From Peptoniphilus catoniae (GTDB lineage Bacteria > Bacillota > Clostridia > Tissierellales > Peptoniphilaceae): a DNA stretch of 64,000 nt. The DNA is taken from the NCBI RefSeq assembly GCF_901447155.2, contig NZ_LR588413.1, positions 62,001 to 126,000 of the forward strand. The letters run 5' to 3'. Within the stretch, counting starts at the first letter, position 1. Every line of letters starts with the position of its first letter. The position numbers were made by a program, and so were the translations under genes. This document shows, one piece after another, positions 43,008 to 50,981 of the stretch. The notes under the pieces were generated by a model that saw only the letters and a list, made by a program, of their open reading frames with translations, was not told the DNA's origin and ran no database searches.

Positions 43008-44543
43008 ATGTTACAGATTATAATTGCGATCATTGTCAGCCTTCCAATAGGCTTAGCCATTGGATATGCTGTTAGAAAATATATTAGCGAGGGTAAGTTA
43101 AATGATGCTAATAATTTAGCGACAAGAATAATCACAGATGCAGAACATGAGGCTGAGTCTAAGAAAAGAGAATTACTACTTGAAGCTAAGGAAGAAATTC
43201 ATAGACTTAGAAGTGAAAATGATAGGGAAACAAAGCAGAGAAGAAAGGAACTCCAAACTCTTGAAAATAGAGTTGTTGCAAGAGAAGAGTCTGTTGAGAG
43301 AAAAATTGTATCTCTTGAGAAGAAAGAAGAAAAACTTAGCTCTAAGCTGGATGAAGTTAAGGAAAAGTATGCTAAAGCCGAAGAACTTGTTGAGTTAAGG
43401 GATCAGGAGCTTCAAAAAATTTCTGGACTTACTGCTGATGAAGGTAAAAAACTTTTACTATCTGAATTGGAAAGAGAAATTACTCAAGAATCTGCATTGA
43501 TTATTAAAGAAAATGAAGCAAGAATTAAAGATGAAAGTAACAAGTATGCGAGGGATGTTATTGCCCAAGCTATTCAAAGATGTGCAGCGGATCAAGTTGC
43601 AGAAAGTACTGTGTCTGTTGTTAATCTTCCTAACGATGAAATGAAGGGAAGAATAATAGGCAGAGAGGGTAGAAATATAAGATCTATTGAAGCGCTAACA
43701 GGTGTTGATTTAATAATTGATGATACTCCTGAAGCTGTGGTTTTATCTTCATTTGACCCTGTTAGAAGGGAAATTGCAAGAGTTGCTTTAGAAAAACTGG
43801 TTTCTGATGGTAGAATTCATCCTACTAGAATTGAAGAATCAGTTGAAAAAGCTCAAAAAGAAGTAGATGTTATGATTAAGGAATCTGGAGAACAAGCAGC
43901 TTATGATGCTGGAGTTCATGGACTTCACCCTGAGCTTATTAAATATTTGGGTAGACTTAAATATAGGACAAGTTATGGTCAAAATGTTTTAAAACACTCT
44001 GTTGAGGTTTCGAATATTGCTGGTATATTAGCCAGTGAGATAGGAGCTGATGTTAAGTTAGCTAAAAGAGGCGGACTTCTTCATGATATAGGTAAAAGCA
44101 TTGATCATGAAGTTGAAGGCCCTCATGTTGATCTTGGTGTTGAACTGGCAAAAAGATATAGAGAACCAGCCACAGTTATTGACGCTATAGAATCTCATCA
44201 TGGAGATACAGAACCTAAATTTATCGAATCAATTTTGGTTCAAGCAGCTGATGCTATATCTGCAGCAAGACCGGGTGCGAGAAGAGAAACTGTCGAATCT
44301 TATATAAAGAGGCTTGAAAAACTTGAAGAGATTGCAACTTCATTTAATGGAATTGAGAAATCATATGCTATTCAAGCTGGTAGAGAGATTCGTATAATAG
44401 TAAAACCTGAAGAAATTTCAGAAGCTGAAATTACTTTGACTGCAAGAAAAATTGTAAAAAGAATTGAGAATGATTTGGATTTTCCAGGACAGATAAAAGT
44501 AAATGTCATTAGGGAAACTAGAGCTGTTGAATATGCCAAATAA
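43008..44543 (+). CDS. rny: Ribonuclease Y
   Basis: A 511-residue RNase Y: N-terminal membrane anchor (about 3-22), a long coiled coil (about 30-160), KH domain with [15 protein letters not shown] and an HD nuclease domain with [17 protein letters not shown] and SHHGDTEP. It starts mRNA decay at the membrane in Gram-positives. AAGGAGGTG is a near-perfect ribosome site. In Bacillus rny lies just downstream of recA; here it is about 15 kb away on the other strand, and the recA-adjacent place is taken by the split Rad50 operon. Confidence 0.97.
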   Translation: MLQIIIAIIVSLPIGLAIGYAVRKYISEGKLNDANNLATRIITDAEHEAESKKRELLLEAKEEIHRLRSENDRETKQRRKELQTLENRVVAREESVERKIVSLEKKEEKLSSKLDEVKEKYAKAEELVELRDQELQKISGLTADEGKKLLLSELEREITQESALIIKENEARIKDESNKYARDVIAQAIQRCAADQVAESTVSVVNLPNDEMKGRIIGREGRNIRSIEALTGVDLIIDDTPEAVVLSSFDPVRREIARVALEKLVSDGRIHPTRIEESVEKAQKEVDVMIKESGEQAAYDAGVHGLHPELIKYLGRLKYRTSYGQNVLKHSVEVSNIAGILASEIGADVKLAKRGGLLHDIGKSIDHEVEGPHVDLGVELAKRYREPATVIDAIESHHGDTEPKFIESILVQAADAISAARPGARRETVESYIKRLEKLEEIATSFNGIEKSYAIQAGREIRIIVKPEEISEAEITLTARKIVKRIENDLDFPGQIKVNVIRETRAVEYAK

Positions 44544-44569
44544 AAAACCTGTTTAATACGGGTTTTTTA
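44544..44569 (+). terminator. Terminator after rny
   Basis: AAAACCTG pairs with CGGGTTTT (one G-U pair) around TTTAATA and continues into T6. It ends 16 bases before the recombinase gene, whose ribosome site AGGAGG lies just beyond. Confidence 0.8.
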
Positions 44570-44584
44570 TTTATAGGAGGAAAA

Positions 44585-45559
44585 ATGATAAAAAGTAATT
44601 TATTAGATGATTTTATATCTTATCTTAGTACTTCAAGAGGCACCTCTGAAAAAACCAACAGAGAATATTATTATGATATAAGAACTTTTTTTAGATTCAT
44701 TCTAATTAGAAAATCAATAGTCAAAGAATTCGAGATAGAAACCGAAAAAGATGTTGATATTGATCTTATGGACTTAGATGTTATTAAGTCTATTGATAAA
44801 AGAGATGTCTATGCTTATATATCTTATTTAGATAAGAATAGAAAAAATAATAATAAAACAAAATTTAGAAAAATATCATCTGTAAGAACTTTTTTTAATT
44901 ATTTGGCTAATAAAGTAGACTTAATTGAATATAATCCAGCTAAAGATGTAGATATGCCTAAGATAGAGAAGACCTTACCAACCTATTTAACACTGGATGA
45001 ATCATACAGGCTTCTTAAAGAAATAGAAAATTCAAAATCCCAAGATAAGTATAAAGCTAGAGATTTTGCTATAATCACCATATTTTTAAATTGTGGAGTA
45101 AGACTAAGTGAACTGACAGGTCTTGATATTAATGATATTAGAGATAATGATACAATGGTTGTAACTGGCAAAGGTTCAAAGCAAAGATCCATATATCTAA
45201 ATAGGGCTACTAAAGAAGCAATAAACAATTATCTTTTATATAGACCTAAATCTAAAGATGAGGCTTTATTCTTATCAAATAGAAATACTAGAATCAGCAA
45301 TAGACAAGTTCAAAGAATGGTTGAAAAATATATAACAAATGCCGGCCTTGATCCCAATAAGTATACAGTGCATAAATTGCGTCATACGGCAGCTACTTTA
45401 ATGTATCAATATGGAGATGCAGATATAAGGTCTTTACAAGAAATTTTAGGTCATGAGTCCGTTACAACAACTCAAATATATACTCATATTGATAATAAAT
45501 CATTAAGAGAAACTGTTGAGAATAATCCGTTATCCGATTATGAATTCAAGGAAAAATAA
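44585..45559 (+). CDS. xerC: Tyrosine recombinase, XerC/XerD-like
   Basis: A 324-residue tyrosine recombinase: N-terminal SAM-like domain (about 5-125) and catalytic domain with R173 (GVRLSELTG), a lysine in GKGSKQR, H263xxR266 (HKLRHTAATLM), H290 (ILGHESVTTT) and nucleophile Y299. It has the Xer profile, but whether it is XerC, XerD or a single-recombinase (XerS/XerA-like) cannot be told; the symbol is provisional. Length is slightly over the ~300 of XerC/D, with a short acidic insertion (EIETEKDVDIDLMD, about 50-63). AGGAGG precedes the ATG. No dif-like site was found nearby. Confidence 0.85.
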   Translation: MIKSNLLDDFISYLSTSRGTSEKTNREYYYDIRTFFRFILIRKSIVKEFEIETEKDVDIDLMDLDVIKSIDKRDVYAYISYLDKNRKNNNKTKFRKISSVRTFFNYLANKVDLIEYNPAKDVDMPKIEKTLPTYLTLDESYRLLKEIENSKSQDKYKARDFAIITIFLNCGVRLSELTGLDINDIRDNDTMVVTGKGSKQRSIYLNRATKEAINNYLLYRPKSKDEALFLSNRNTRISNRQVQRMVEKYITNAGLDPNKYTVHKLRHTAATLMYQYGDADIRSLQEILGHESVTTTQIYTHIDNKSLRETVENNPLSDYEFKEK

Positions 45560-45587
45560 ATATTTTTAATAGCTTATATAAAATAAC

Positions 45588-45684
45588 TAAATATAAATTT
45601 TAAATTTAAATATTATATGTTCAGTCTTAAAAGTTATAAGTTAAACAATTAATAGTGGATTATAAGATTTAAAATTTATATTTA
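45588..45684. repeat. 18-bp perfect inverted repeat downstream of xer
   Basis: TAAATATAAATTTTAAAT at 45588-45605 is repeated exactly as its reverse complement at 45667-45684, with 61 bases between. All-A/T arms reduce significance in this AT-rich genome, but an 18-base exact match is still notable. It lies in the 285-base gap after the recombinase gene; no gene is seen in that gap. Confidence 0.7.
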
Positions 45685-45783
45685 CAAACGCTTATACTTA
45701 ATCCGATAATAAGAACTAGAATTAATGTCTTAACAAAACTAAACAGTTGAAATATAGATATTTAACTGAAACTGCGACCATAT

Positions 45784-45821
45784 AAAAATAGTCACAAAAT
45801 TATTATTTTGTGACTATTTTT
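45784..45821. terminator. Bidirectional terminator at the strand switch
   Basis: AAAAATAGTCACAAAAT (45784-45800) and ATTTTGTGACTATTTTT (45805-45821) are perfect complements with a four-base tip and A5/T5 flanks. It serves the plus-strand recombinase unit and the minus-strand LysM gene. Confidence 0.92.
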
Positions 45822-45844
45822 ATGTCCATTAATCTGTATTTAAA

Positions 45845-46144
45845 TTACTTACTCTTAACTTCACCGGGTATTTTAAGAACTGATCCAGGCTTAATATTAT
45901 CCCCTATTTGATTAACTTCTTTTATTAAATTAATATAATCCCTTTTGTCAATTTTAAATCCATATTCATCTGCAATAGTCCATAAAGTATCCTTCTCAGA
46001 AACTATATAGTAAGAATAATTTGAATCTGGCTTAGGCAAATAATAATTAGTTAAGTCTACTATATTAAGACCTGTCAAAAAAATAAAAATGAAAATTAAA
46101 CTTATAATTGCCTTTTTCTTTTTTATATATATTTTTCTATTCAT
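45845..46144 (-). CDS. LysM-domain membrane protein, YneA-like (SOS division inhibitor candidate)
   Basis: A 99-residue protein with a basic N-terminus, one membrane helix (about 11-28) and a LysM domain (YYIVSEKDTLWTIADEYGF... through PGSVLKIPG). It is divergent from lexA with SOS-like sites between, exactly as yneA is in Bacillus, where YneA blocks cell division during DNA damage. Size and architecture match; sequence outside LysM is not distinctive. GAGGTGA is the ribosome site. An ordinary cell-wall LysM protein is the alternative, but position argues for the SOS role. Confidence 0.82.
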   Translation of the reverse strand: MNRKIYIKKKKAIISLIFIFIFLTGLNIVDLTNYYLPKPDSNYSYYIVSEKDTLWTIADEYGFKIDKRDYINLIKEVNQIGDNIKPGSVLKIPGEVKSK

Positions 46145-46163
46145 AAAATCACCTCATAAATAA

Positions 46164-46202
46164 ATATATGTTCTAAATGTATGTTCGGAATATATGTTCT
46201 GT
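46164..46202. promoter_or_regulatory. Three 13-bp tandem repeats with LexA half-sites
   Basis: ATATATGTTCTAA, ATGTATGTTCGGA and ATATATGTTCTGT follow each other exactly (GTTC at 46170, 46183 and 46196). The third overlaps GAATATATGTTC (46188-46199), one mismatch from the palindromic Gram-positive LexA box GAACATATGTTC. They lie in the leader of the LysM gene and between the divergent promoters. Confidence 0.75.
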
Positions 46203-46218
46203 ATATAAGATAAACTAA

Positions 46219-46235
46219 GAACATATATTTGTCAA
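46219..46235 (-). promoter_or_regulatory. LexA-like site overlapping the LysM gene promoter
   Basis: GAACATATATTT at 46219-46230 (two mismatches from GAACATATGTTC) lies beside and partly over the minus-strand -35 hexamer TTGACA (46235-46230). The -10 candidate TATCTT is 17 bp further. Binding here would block the LysM gene. Confidence 0.6.
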
Positions 46236-46254
46236 TAGATTTTTCAAATAAATC

Positions 46255-46293
46255 AAACATTTGTTTGAAATGCTTGTTCTTTTTTGTTATACT
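46255..46293 (+). promoter_or_regulatory. lexA promoter with overlapping LexA-like sites
   Basis: TTGAAA (46265-46270) and TATACT (46288-46293) are 17 bp apart. AAACATTTGTTT (46255-46266) overlaps the -35 and a GTTC half-site (46276-46279) lies in the spacer. This fits autorepression of lexA. Confidence 0.6.
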
Positions 46294-46322
46294 TAAACAA
46301 ATAATATATGGAGGAGATTTTT

Positions 46323-46940
46323 ATGTACGAAAATTTAAATAGTCGAGAAATAGATATTTTACTTTTTATAAAACGTTTTATTGAGTCTAATGGTTATCCT
46401 CCCACAGTTAGAGAAATATGCACAGAGCTTAATATAAAAAGTACTTCTACGGTACACGGAAGTATGGAAAAACTTGAAAATAAAGGATATATTAAAAAAG
46501 ACCCTACTAAACCTAGGGCAATAGAAATATTGGATAGTAATAATGATTTGCTTTTAACGAAAAAAAAGACTGTAGATATACCTATAGTAGGTTGCGTCAC
46601 GGCCGGGATGCCTATCTTAGCCTATGAAAATATAGAGGATACCTATCCCCTACCCTTAGAGTTTACACAAGATAAAGATTTATTTATTCTTAAAGTTCGT
46701 GGAGAAAGTATGATTAATGCAGGTATTTTAGATGGTGATTATGTAATTATAGAAAAGACGGATTTTGCGAGAAATGGGGATAAAGTTCTTGCTCTTATTG
46801 AAGATGAAGCTACTATTAAAACCTTTTATAAGGAAGATGGCATATATAGGCTTCAACCTGAAAATGATTCTATGGAGCCTATATATGTGTCTAATTTAAG
46901 TATACTTGGTAAGATAGTTGGACTTTATAGGACGATGTAA
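46323..46940 (+). CDS. lexA: LexA repressor
   Basis: A 205-residue LexA: N-terminal winged helix (NSREIDILLFIKRFIES, PPTVREICTELNIKSTSTVHG), self-cleavage site A94-G95 in CVTAGMP, catalytic S129 in RGESM and K166 in EATIKTF. It represses SOS genes until RecA-ssDNA triggers autocleavage. ATG 46323 follows GGAGG (46310-46314); the in-frame ATG 46308 overlaps that site. It is the only plus-strand gene in the right third of the window. Confidence 0.96.
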   Translation: MYENLNSREIDILLFIKRFIESNGYPPTVREICTELNIKSTSTVHGSMEKLENKGYIKKDPTKPRAIEILDSNNDLLLTKKKTVDIPIVGCVTAGMPILAYENIEDTYPLPLEFTQDKDLFILKVRGESMINAGILDGDYVIIEKTDFARNGDKVLALIEDEATIKTFYKEDGIYRLQPENDSMEPIYVSNLSILGKIVGLYRTM

Positions 46941-46953
46941 TTATCTTAAACCT

Positions 46954-48225
46954 TTACATAAATTCTGATAAAATTTTTGCTAGTGCAAATTTTGAATGAT
47001 AATAAGTTAATCCACCTTGGTAGTATACCATGTAGGGTTCTCTTAAAGGACCATCTGCTGAAAGCTCTATAGAGGATCCCTCTATAAAATCTCCTGCAGC
47101 CATTATTACCTTATCTTCATATCCCGGCATATCCCAAGGTTCAGGAATAAAGTGAGAGTCAACAGGAGATGATTCTTGAATTGCTCTGCAGAATTTTTTT
47201 AGTAATTCAGGATCCTTTAATTCAATGGCAAGTATTATGTCAGATCTCTTATCTGTGGACTTTGGTATTGTTCTAAAACCAAGTTTCTCAAAAGCCACGG
47301 AGAATAGTAAAGCGGAATTTACAGCGTCTTCTACAACTTTTGGAGATATAAACAATCCTTGTAGTATTTGTCTAGTCATACCAAAACTTAAACCGCAATC
47401 TTTGCCGATTCCTGGGGCTGTAAGTCTATTTGCTACTCTTTCAATAAGATCTTTCTTGCCAACTACATAGCCTCCACTGTAGGCTAATCCCCCTCCAGGA
47501 TTTTTTATTAATGAACCTGCTATTAAGTCTGCTCCGTAATCTGTAGGTTCTACTGTTTCTGTAAACTCTCCATAGCAATTATCTACAAATGTAATAATGT
47601 TAGGATATTTTTCTTTTATATATTTTATGGCCTTAGCGAGTTCATCTACTGTAAGGGCTCTCCTATCTGAATAGCCCGTAGATCTTTGAAGACCTATTAC
47701 CTTTGTTGTTTTTCTAATTTTATTGTCCAGATTTTCAATATCTATTGAATTATTTTTTAAGTCAAGCTCAGAGTACTCCACACCCTTTTCTATTAAAGAA
47801 CCTTTAGCATCTCCTTTAATACCAATTACTTTTTGTAGTGTGTCATAAGGAGATCCTGTTATATATAGTAAATGATCTCCCCTTTCAAGACATGAAAAAA
47901 GACTCAGGGAGATAGCATGAGTTCCGCTAACTATATTAGGTCTAACAAGCCCATCTTCTGTATTAAATATTAGACTATAGATTTTTTCAACTTTTTCTCT
48001 ACCTATATCCCCGTATCCATAGCCTGTAGTCCAATTAAAGTCAGTTGACTGAAGTTTGCACTCTTGCATAGCTTTTAATATTTTTATCTGATTATACTGG
48101 CTTATATCCTTTCTATCTCTAAATTTATGTTCCAGTTCCTTTTCACAAGTTTCTATAAAATCGTATACTTTTTTTGAAATTTTATATTCTCTATCAAGTA
48201 TTGAGTATAATTTATTTCTTTCCAA
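46954..48225 (-). CDS. Methionine gamma-lyase family PLP protein (aluminium-resistance/YnbB type)
   Basis: A 423-residue PLP-dependent protein of the family annotated as aluminium resistance or methionine gamma-lyase-like (Bacillus YnbB): VRPNIVSGTHAISLSLFSCL, FVDNCYGEFTETVEPTDYGADL, the lysine in GSLIKNPGGGLAYSGGYV, and FIPEPWDMPGYEDKVIMA. Substrate not known. It ends 14 bases before lexA's stop in convergent orientation and starts with TTG overlapping the miaA 3' end by 14 bases. The miaA-ynbB-lexA order is conserved in Bacillota (hfq, often between, is missing here). Confidence 0.9.
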   Translation of the reverse strand: MERNKLYSILDREYKISKKVYDFIETCEKELEHKFRDRKDISQYNQIKILKAMQECKLQSTDFNWTTGYGYGDIGREKVEKIYSLIFNTEDGLVRPNIVSGTHAISLSLFSCLERGDHLLYITGSPYDTLQKVIGIKGDAKGSLIEKGVEYSELDLKNNSIDIENLDNKIRKTTKVIGLQRSTGYSDRRALTVDELAKAIKYIKEKYPNIITFVDNCYGEFTETVEPTDYGADLIAGSLIKNPGGGLAYSGGYVVGKKDLIERVANRLTAPGIGKDCGLSFGMTRQILQGLFISPKVVEDAVNSALLFSVAFEKLGFRTIPKSTDKRSDIILAIELKDPELLKKFCRAIQESSPVDSHFIPEPWDMPGYEDKVIMAAGDFIEGSSIELSADGPLREPYMVYYQGGLTYYHSKFALAKILSEFM

Positions 48226-49126
48226 AATGCTCTCCCACTAATTTATCAATTTTTTCTTGCCAATTGTCTTCATCTTTATTTATCCAAATAATTCTTTTAT
48301 CCTTTTTAAACCAAGTAAGCTGTCTTTTTGCATATCTTCGTGAATTTCTTTTTATTAATTCTACGGCTCTATTAAGATCTATTTCCCCTTTTAAATATGA
48401 TATAAGCTCTCTATAGCCTATAGCTTTAAAACTTTCTAAATCATCACGGCTAAATTTGTTAAATAAAAATTCAGTTTCTTCTAAAAGTCCTGCTTCCATC
48501 ATATTATCAACTCTTAAATCAATTTTTTCGTAAAGTCTTTTTCTATCCATATATAAGCCTATAAACAAAAGGTTGTATGAATTATTCTCACTTCTAAAAT
48601 TTTCATTATTCTTCCTGGAGTATTTATTAATTTCAAGAGCTCTTATAAGCCTTTGTTTATTAGCTGGATCTATTTTTAAGGCACTTATAGGATCCAAACT
48701 TTCTAGTTTTTTATAAAGATAATCAGATCCCATGTTTTCATATAAACTGTCAAGGTAATCTCTATATTCTTTATCTTCCTTAACCTCCTGAAAATCTAAA
48801 TTATAAACTATTGAATTAATATAAAGCCCTGTTCCACCAACTATAATGGGTAAGAAGTTTCTAAGATTTATGTTTTTTATAAGCTTTTTTGTTTCATATT
48901 GAAAGTCAACCACACTATATTTTTCACTAGGATTAATAATATCTATCATATGATGCTTAATATAAGTATCTTTAATATTAATTTTTGCAGTACCTATGTC
49001 CATACCTTTATAGATTTGCATAGAATCTGCCGATATAATCTCTCCCTTATATTTTTCGGCAAGCTTAATTGATAGGTCGCTTTTCCCAATTCCTGTAGGT
49101 CCTGTAATAATTAAAAGATTATCCAA
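48212..49126 (-). CDS. miaA: tRNA dimethylallyltransferase MiaA
   Basis: A 304-residue MiaA: P-loop GPTGIGKS at 8-15, ISADSMQIYKGMDIGTAK, MIDIINPSEKYSVVDFQ, IVGGTGLYI and the C-terminal RNSRRYAKRQLTWFK. It transfers a dimethylallyl group to A37 of tRNAs reading U-starting codons; MiaB encoded upstream in the same operon completes ms2i6A37. The start is TTG with GGGAGTG upstream. Confidence 0.96.
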   Translation of the reverse strand: MDNLLIITGPTGIGKSDLSIKLAEKYKGEIISADSMQIYKGMDIGTAKINIKDTYIKHHMIDIINPSEKYSVVDFQYETKKLIKNINLRNFLPIIVGGTGLYINSIVYNLDFQEVKEDKEYRDYLDSLYENMGSDYLYKKLESLDPISALKIDPANKQRLIRALEINKYSRKNNENFRSENNSYNLLFIGLYMDRKRLYEKIDLRVDNMMEAGLLEETEFLFNKFSRDDLESFKAIGYRELISYLKGEIDLNRAVELIKRNSRRYAKRQLTWFKKDKRIIWINKDEDNWQEKIDKLVGEHFGKK

Positions 49127-49130
49127 AGGA

Positions 49131-50981
49131 TCACTCCCTTAAAAACATTTTTTCTATGTTAGATTTTCTAATTTCTATAACAGTTGGTCTTCCATGTGGA
49201 CAGGTATAAGGGTTATCGCATTCAAGTAAGGATTTTAACAAAGAATCAACTTCGTTTAAGCTTAGTTTATCGCCAGCTTTAACGGCGGCTTTACAAGCTT
49301 TTTTCATAATTCTATATGGATCTACTTGATATGGATTTGATACGCTCTCAAGAGAAGATATAAGATCATAAATAAAGTTTTTATCTATATTTTCACCAAA
49401 TAATATAGGATATTGTCTTATTAGAACTTCAGACTCTCCAAAATCGGATATTTCAAAACCTAATCGCTTAAATAAATCTAAATTGTTTTCAATAAGATTT
49501 TTTTCCTTAGGGCTTAGCTTGATTATTTCAGGTTTAAGTAGTATTTGGCTATATACTTTAGAATTATCATACTGATTTTTAAATTTTTCGTACATGACTC
49601 TTTCATGAGCTGCATGCTGATCTATTAAAAACAAGGTATCTCTAGATTTATCCTCTAATATTATAAATGTATCAAAAATTATACCTACAGGCCTTGCAGT
49701 TAAAAGGTCCTTGTCTATTTTTTTATTATTATCTTCTAAGAGATTATTAGAAACTTTTTCAGTTAAGGCACTATTGTTGAAATTGATCTCATATTTAATA
49801 TCACTTTCTTTAACTTTAGATTCTCTAGTATCAAAATTAGGTTCCTTTACATCAAAATTTTGATATTTATGATTTATGCTCACCTGATTATCACTAAGAC
49901 TTTTTTTATCTTTAAATAAATCAAAAATACTTATATTTTTATTTGATTTGTTTAAAGATTGATTATTTTCAGTTTTTTTAGGATTATAAATCAATCTATT
50001 AGGATAAAGAGCTTCCGAGACCAGATTTGATAAGATTTCAGTTAAATTATTATCTTTAGAAAGTTTAATTTCTTGTTTTTTCGGGTGTATATTTACATCC
50101 ACTAAAATAGGATCTATATTTATATATAAAACAAATACCGGAAATCTCTTTAGAGGAATCAATGAGTAATATTTATCTTCTATAGCTTTTGATATCTCTA
50201 AGCTTTTTACATATCTACCATTAATATAAATATACTGGTGAAGTCTGTTCGACCTATATAAGTTATTATTTGAAATAAATCCCTTAATATCATAGGAAGA
50301 TGATTTAAATTCTATAGGAATTAATTGTGAGGCAATATCTCTTCCTAAAATCGAATATATATGATTTATATTATTTTCATTTTTTAAAGATTCAAGTATT
50401 ATTTTATTATTTCTAATAAGTTTAATAGATATATTTGGATTTGAAAGAGCAATTTTCTGAGCTATATCATAGATATTATTAAATTCGACATTATCGCTTT
50501 TTAAATATTTCCTTCTAACAGGAGTATTGTAAAATATGTCTCTTATATAGAAGCTGGTACCTCTTTGCATTGCTATATTTTTTATATCCCTAATAAGTCC
50601 CTGATCTACATAAGCTTTTAAACCTGTTTTTTCAGCATCGTTTTTTGTTAAAACTTCAATTTTTGACACAGCTGATATACTTGCTAAAGCTTCTCCCCTA
50701 AAACCTAAAGAAGATATATTCATAAGGTCATCGGCATTTTTAAGTTTAGAAGTTGAATGCCTAAGAAAAGCAATTTGTAAATCTTCTTTAATCATTCCGA
50801 TGCCATCGTCGATAATTTTTATCTCATGAGTACATTCCCCTTGTATTTGAACAAGAATATGTTTAGCTTGTGCATCTATTGAATTTTCAAGAAGCTCTTT
50901 TACAATTGATGCCGGGTTTTCAATAATTTCACCTGCGGCAATTTTTGAAATTGTATTATCATCAAGTATATTTATAGTCAT
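49131..50981 (-). CDS. mutL: DNA mismatch repair protein MutL
   Basis: A 616-residue MutL with a GHKL ATPase N-terminus (AAGEIIENPASIVKELLENSIDA, DDGIGM, GFRGEALASI, the conserved YNTPVRRKYLK) and a C-terminal nicking domain with DQHAAHERVMYE near residue 453 and CPHGRPT. The DQHA(X)2E(X)4E motif marks it as an endonuclease-proficient MutL, consistent with no MutH. It overlaps the mutS stop by four bases. The linker (about 330-410) is low-complexity and lysine/asparagine-rich. Confidence 0.97.
   Translation of the reverse strand: MTINILDDNTISKIAAGEIIENPASIVKELLENSIDAQAKHILVQIQGECTHEIKIIDDGIGMIKEDLQIAFLRHSTSKLKNADDLMNISSLGFRGEALASISAVSKIEVLTKNDAEKTGLKAYVDQGLIRDIKNIAMQRGTSFYIRDIFYNTPVRRKYLKSDNVEFNNIYDIAQKIALSNPNISIKLIRNNKIILESLKNENNINHIYSILGRDIASQLIPIEFKSSSYDIKGFISNNNLYRSNRLHQYIYINGRYVKSLEISKAIEDKYYSLIPLKRFPVFVLYINIDPILVDVNIHPKKQEIKLSKDNNLTEILSNLVSEALYPNRLIYNPKKTENNQSLNKSNKNISIFDLFKDKKSLSDNQVSINHKYQNFDVKEPNFDTRESKVKESDIKYEINFNNSALTEKVSNNLLEDNNKKIDKDLLTARPVGIIFDTFIILEDKSRDTLFLIDQHAAHERVMYEKFKNQYDNSKVYSQILLKPEIIKLSPKEKNLIENNLDLFKRLGFEISDFGESEVLIRQYPILFGENIDKNFIYDLISSLESVSNPYQVDPYRIMKKACKAAVKAGDKLSLNEVDSLLKSLLECDNPYTCPHGRPTVIEIRKSNIEKMFLRE

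Noticed and set aside
46164-46280. CRISPR-like repeats in the lexA intergenic region
   Set aside because: The 13-bp repeats are contiguous with no spacers and no cas genes are present; they are regulatory half-sites.
45560-46310. dif site for the Xer-type recombinase
   Set aside because: No 28-bp element resembling the Gram-positive dif consensus could be found; the nearest TTATATGTTCAGT-like string does not fit.
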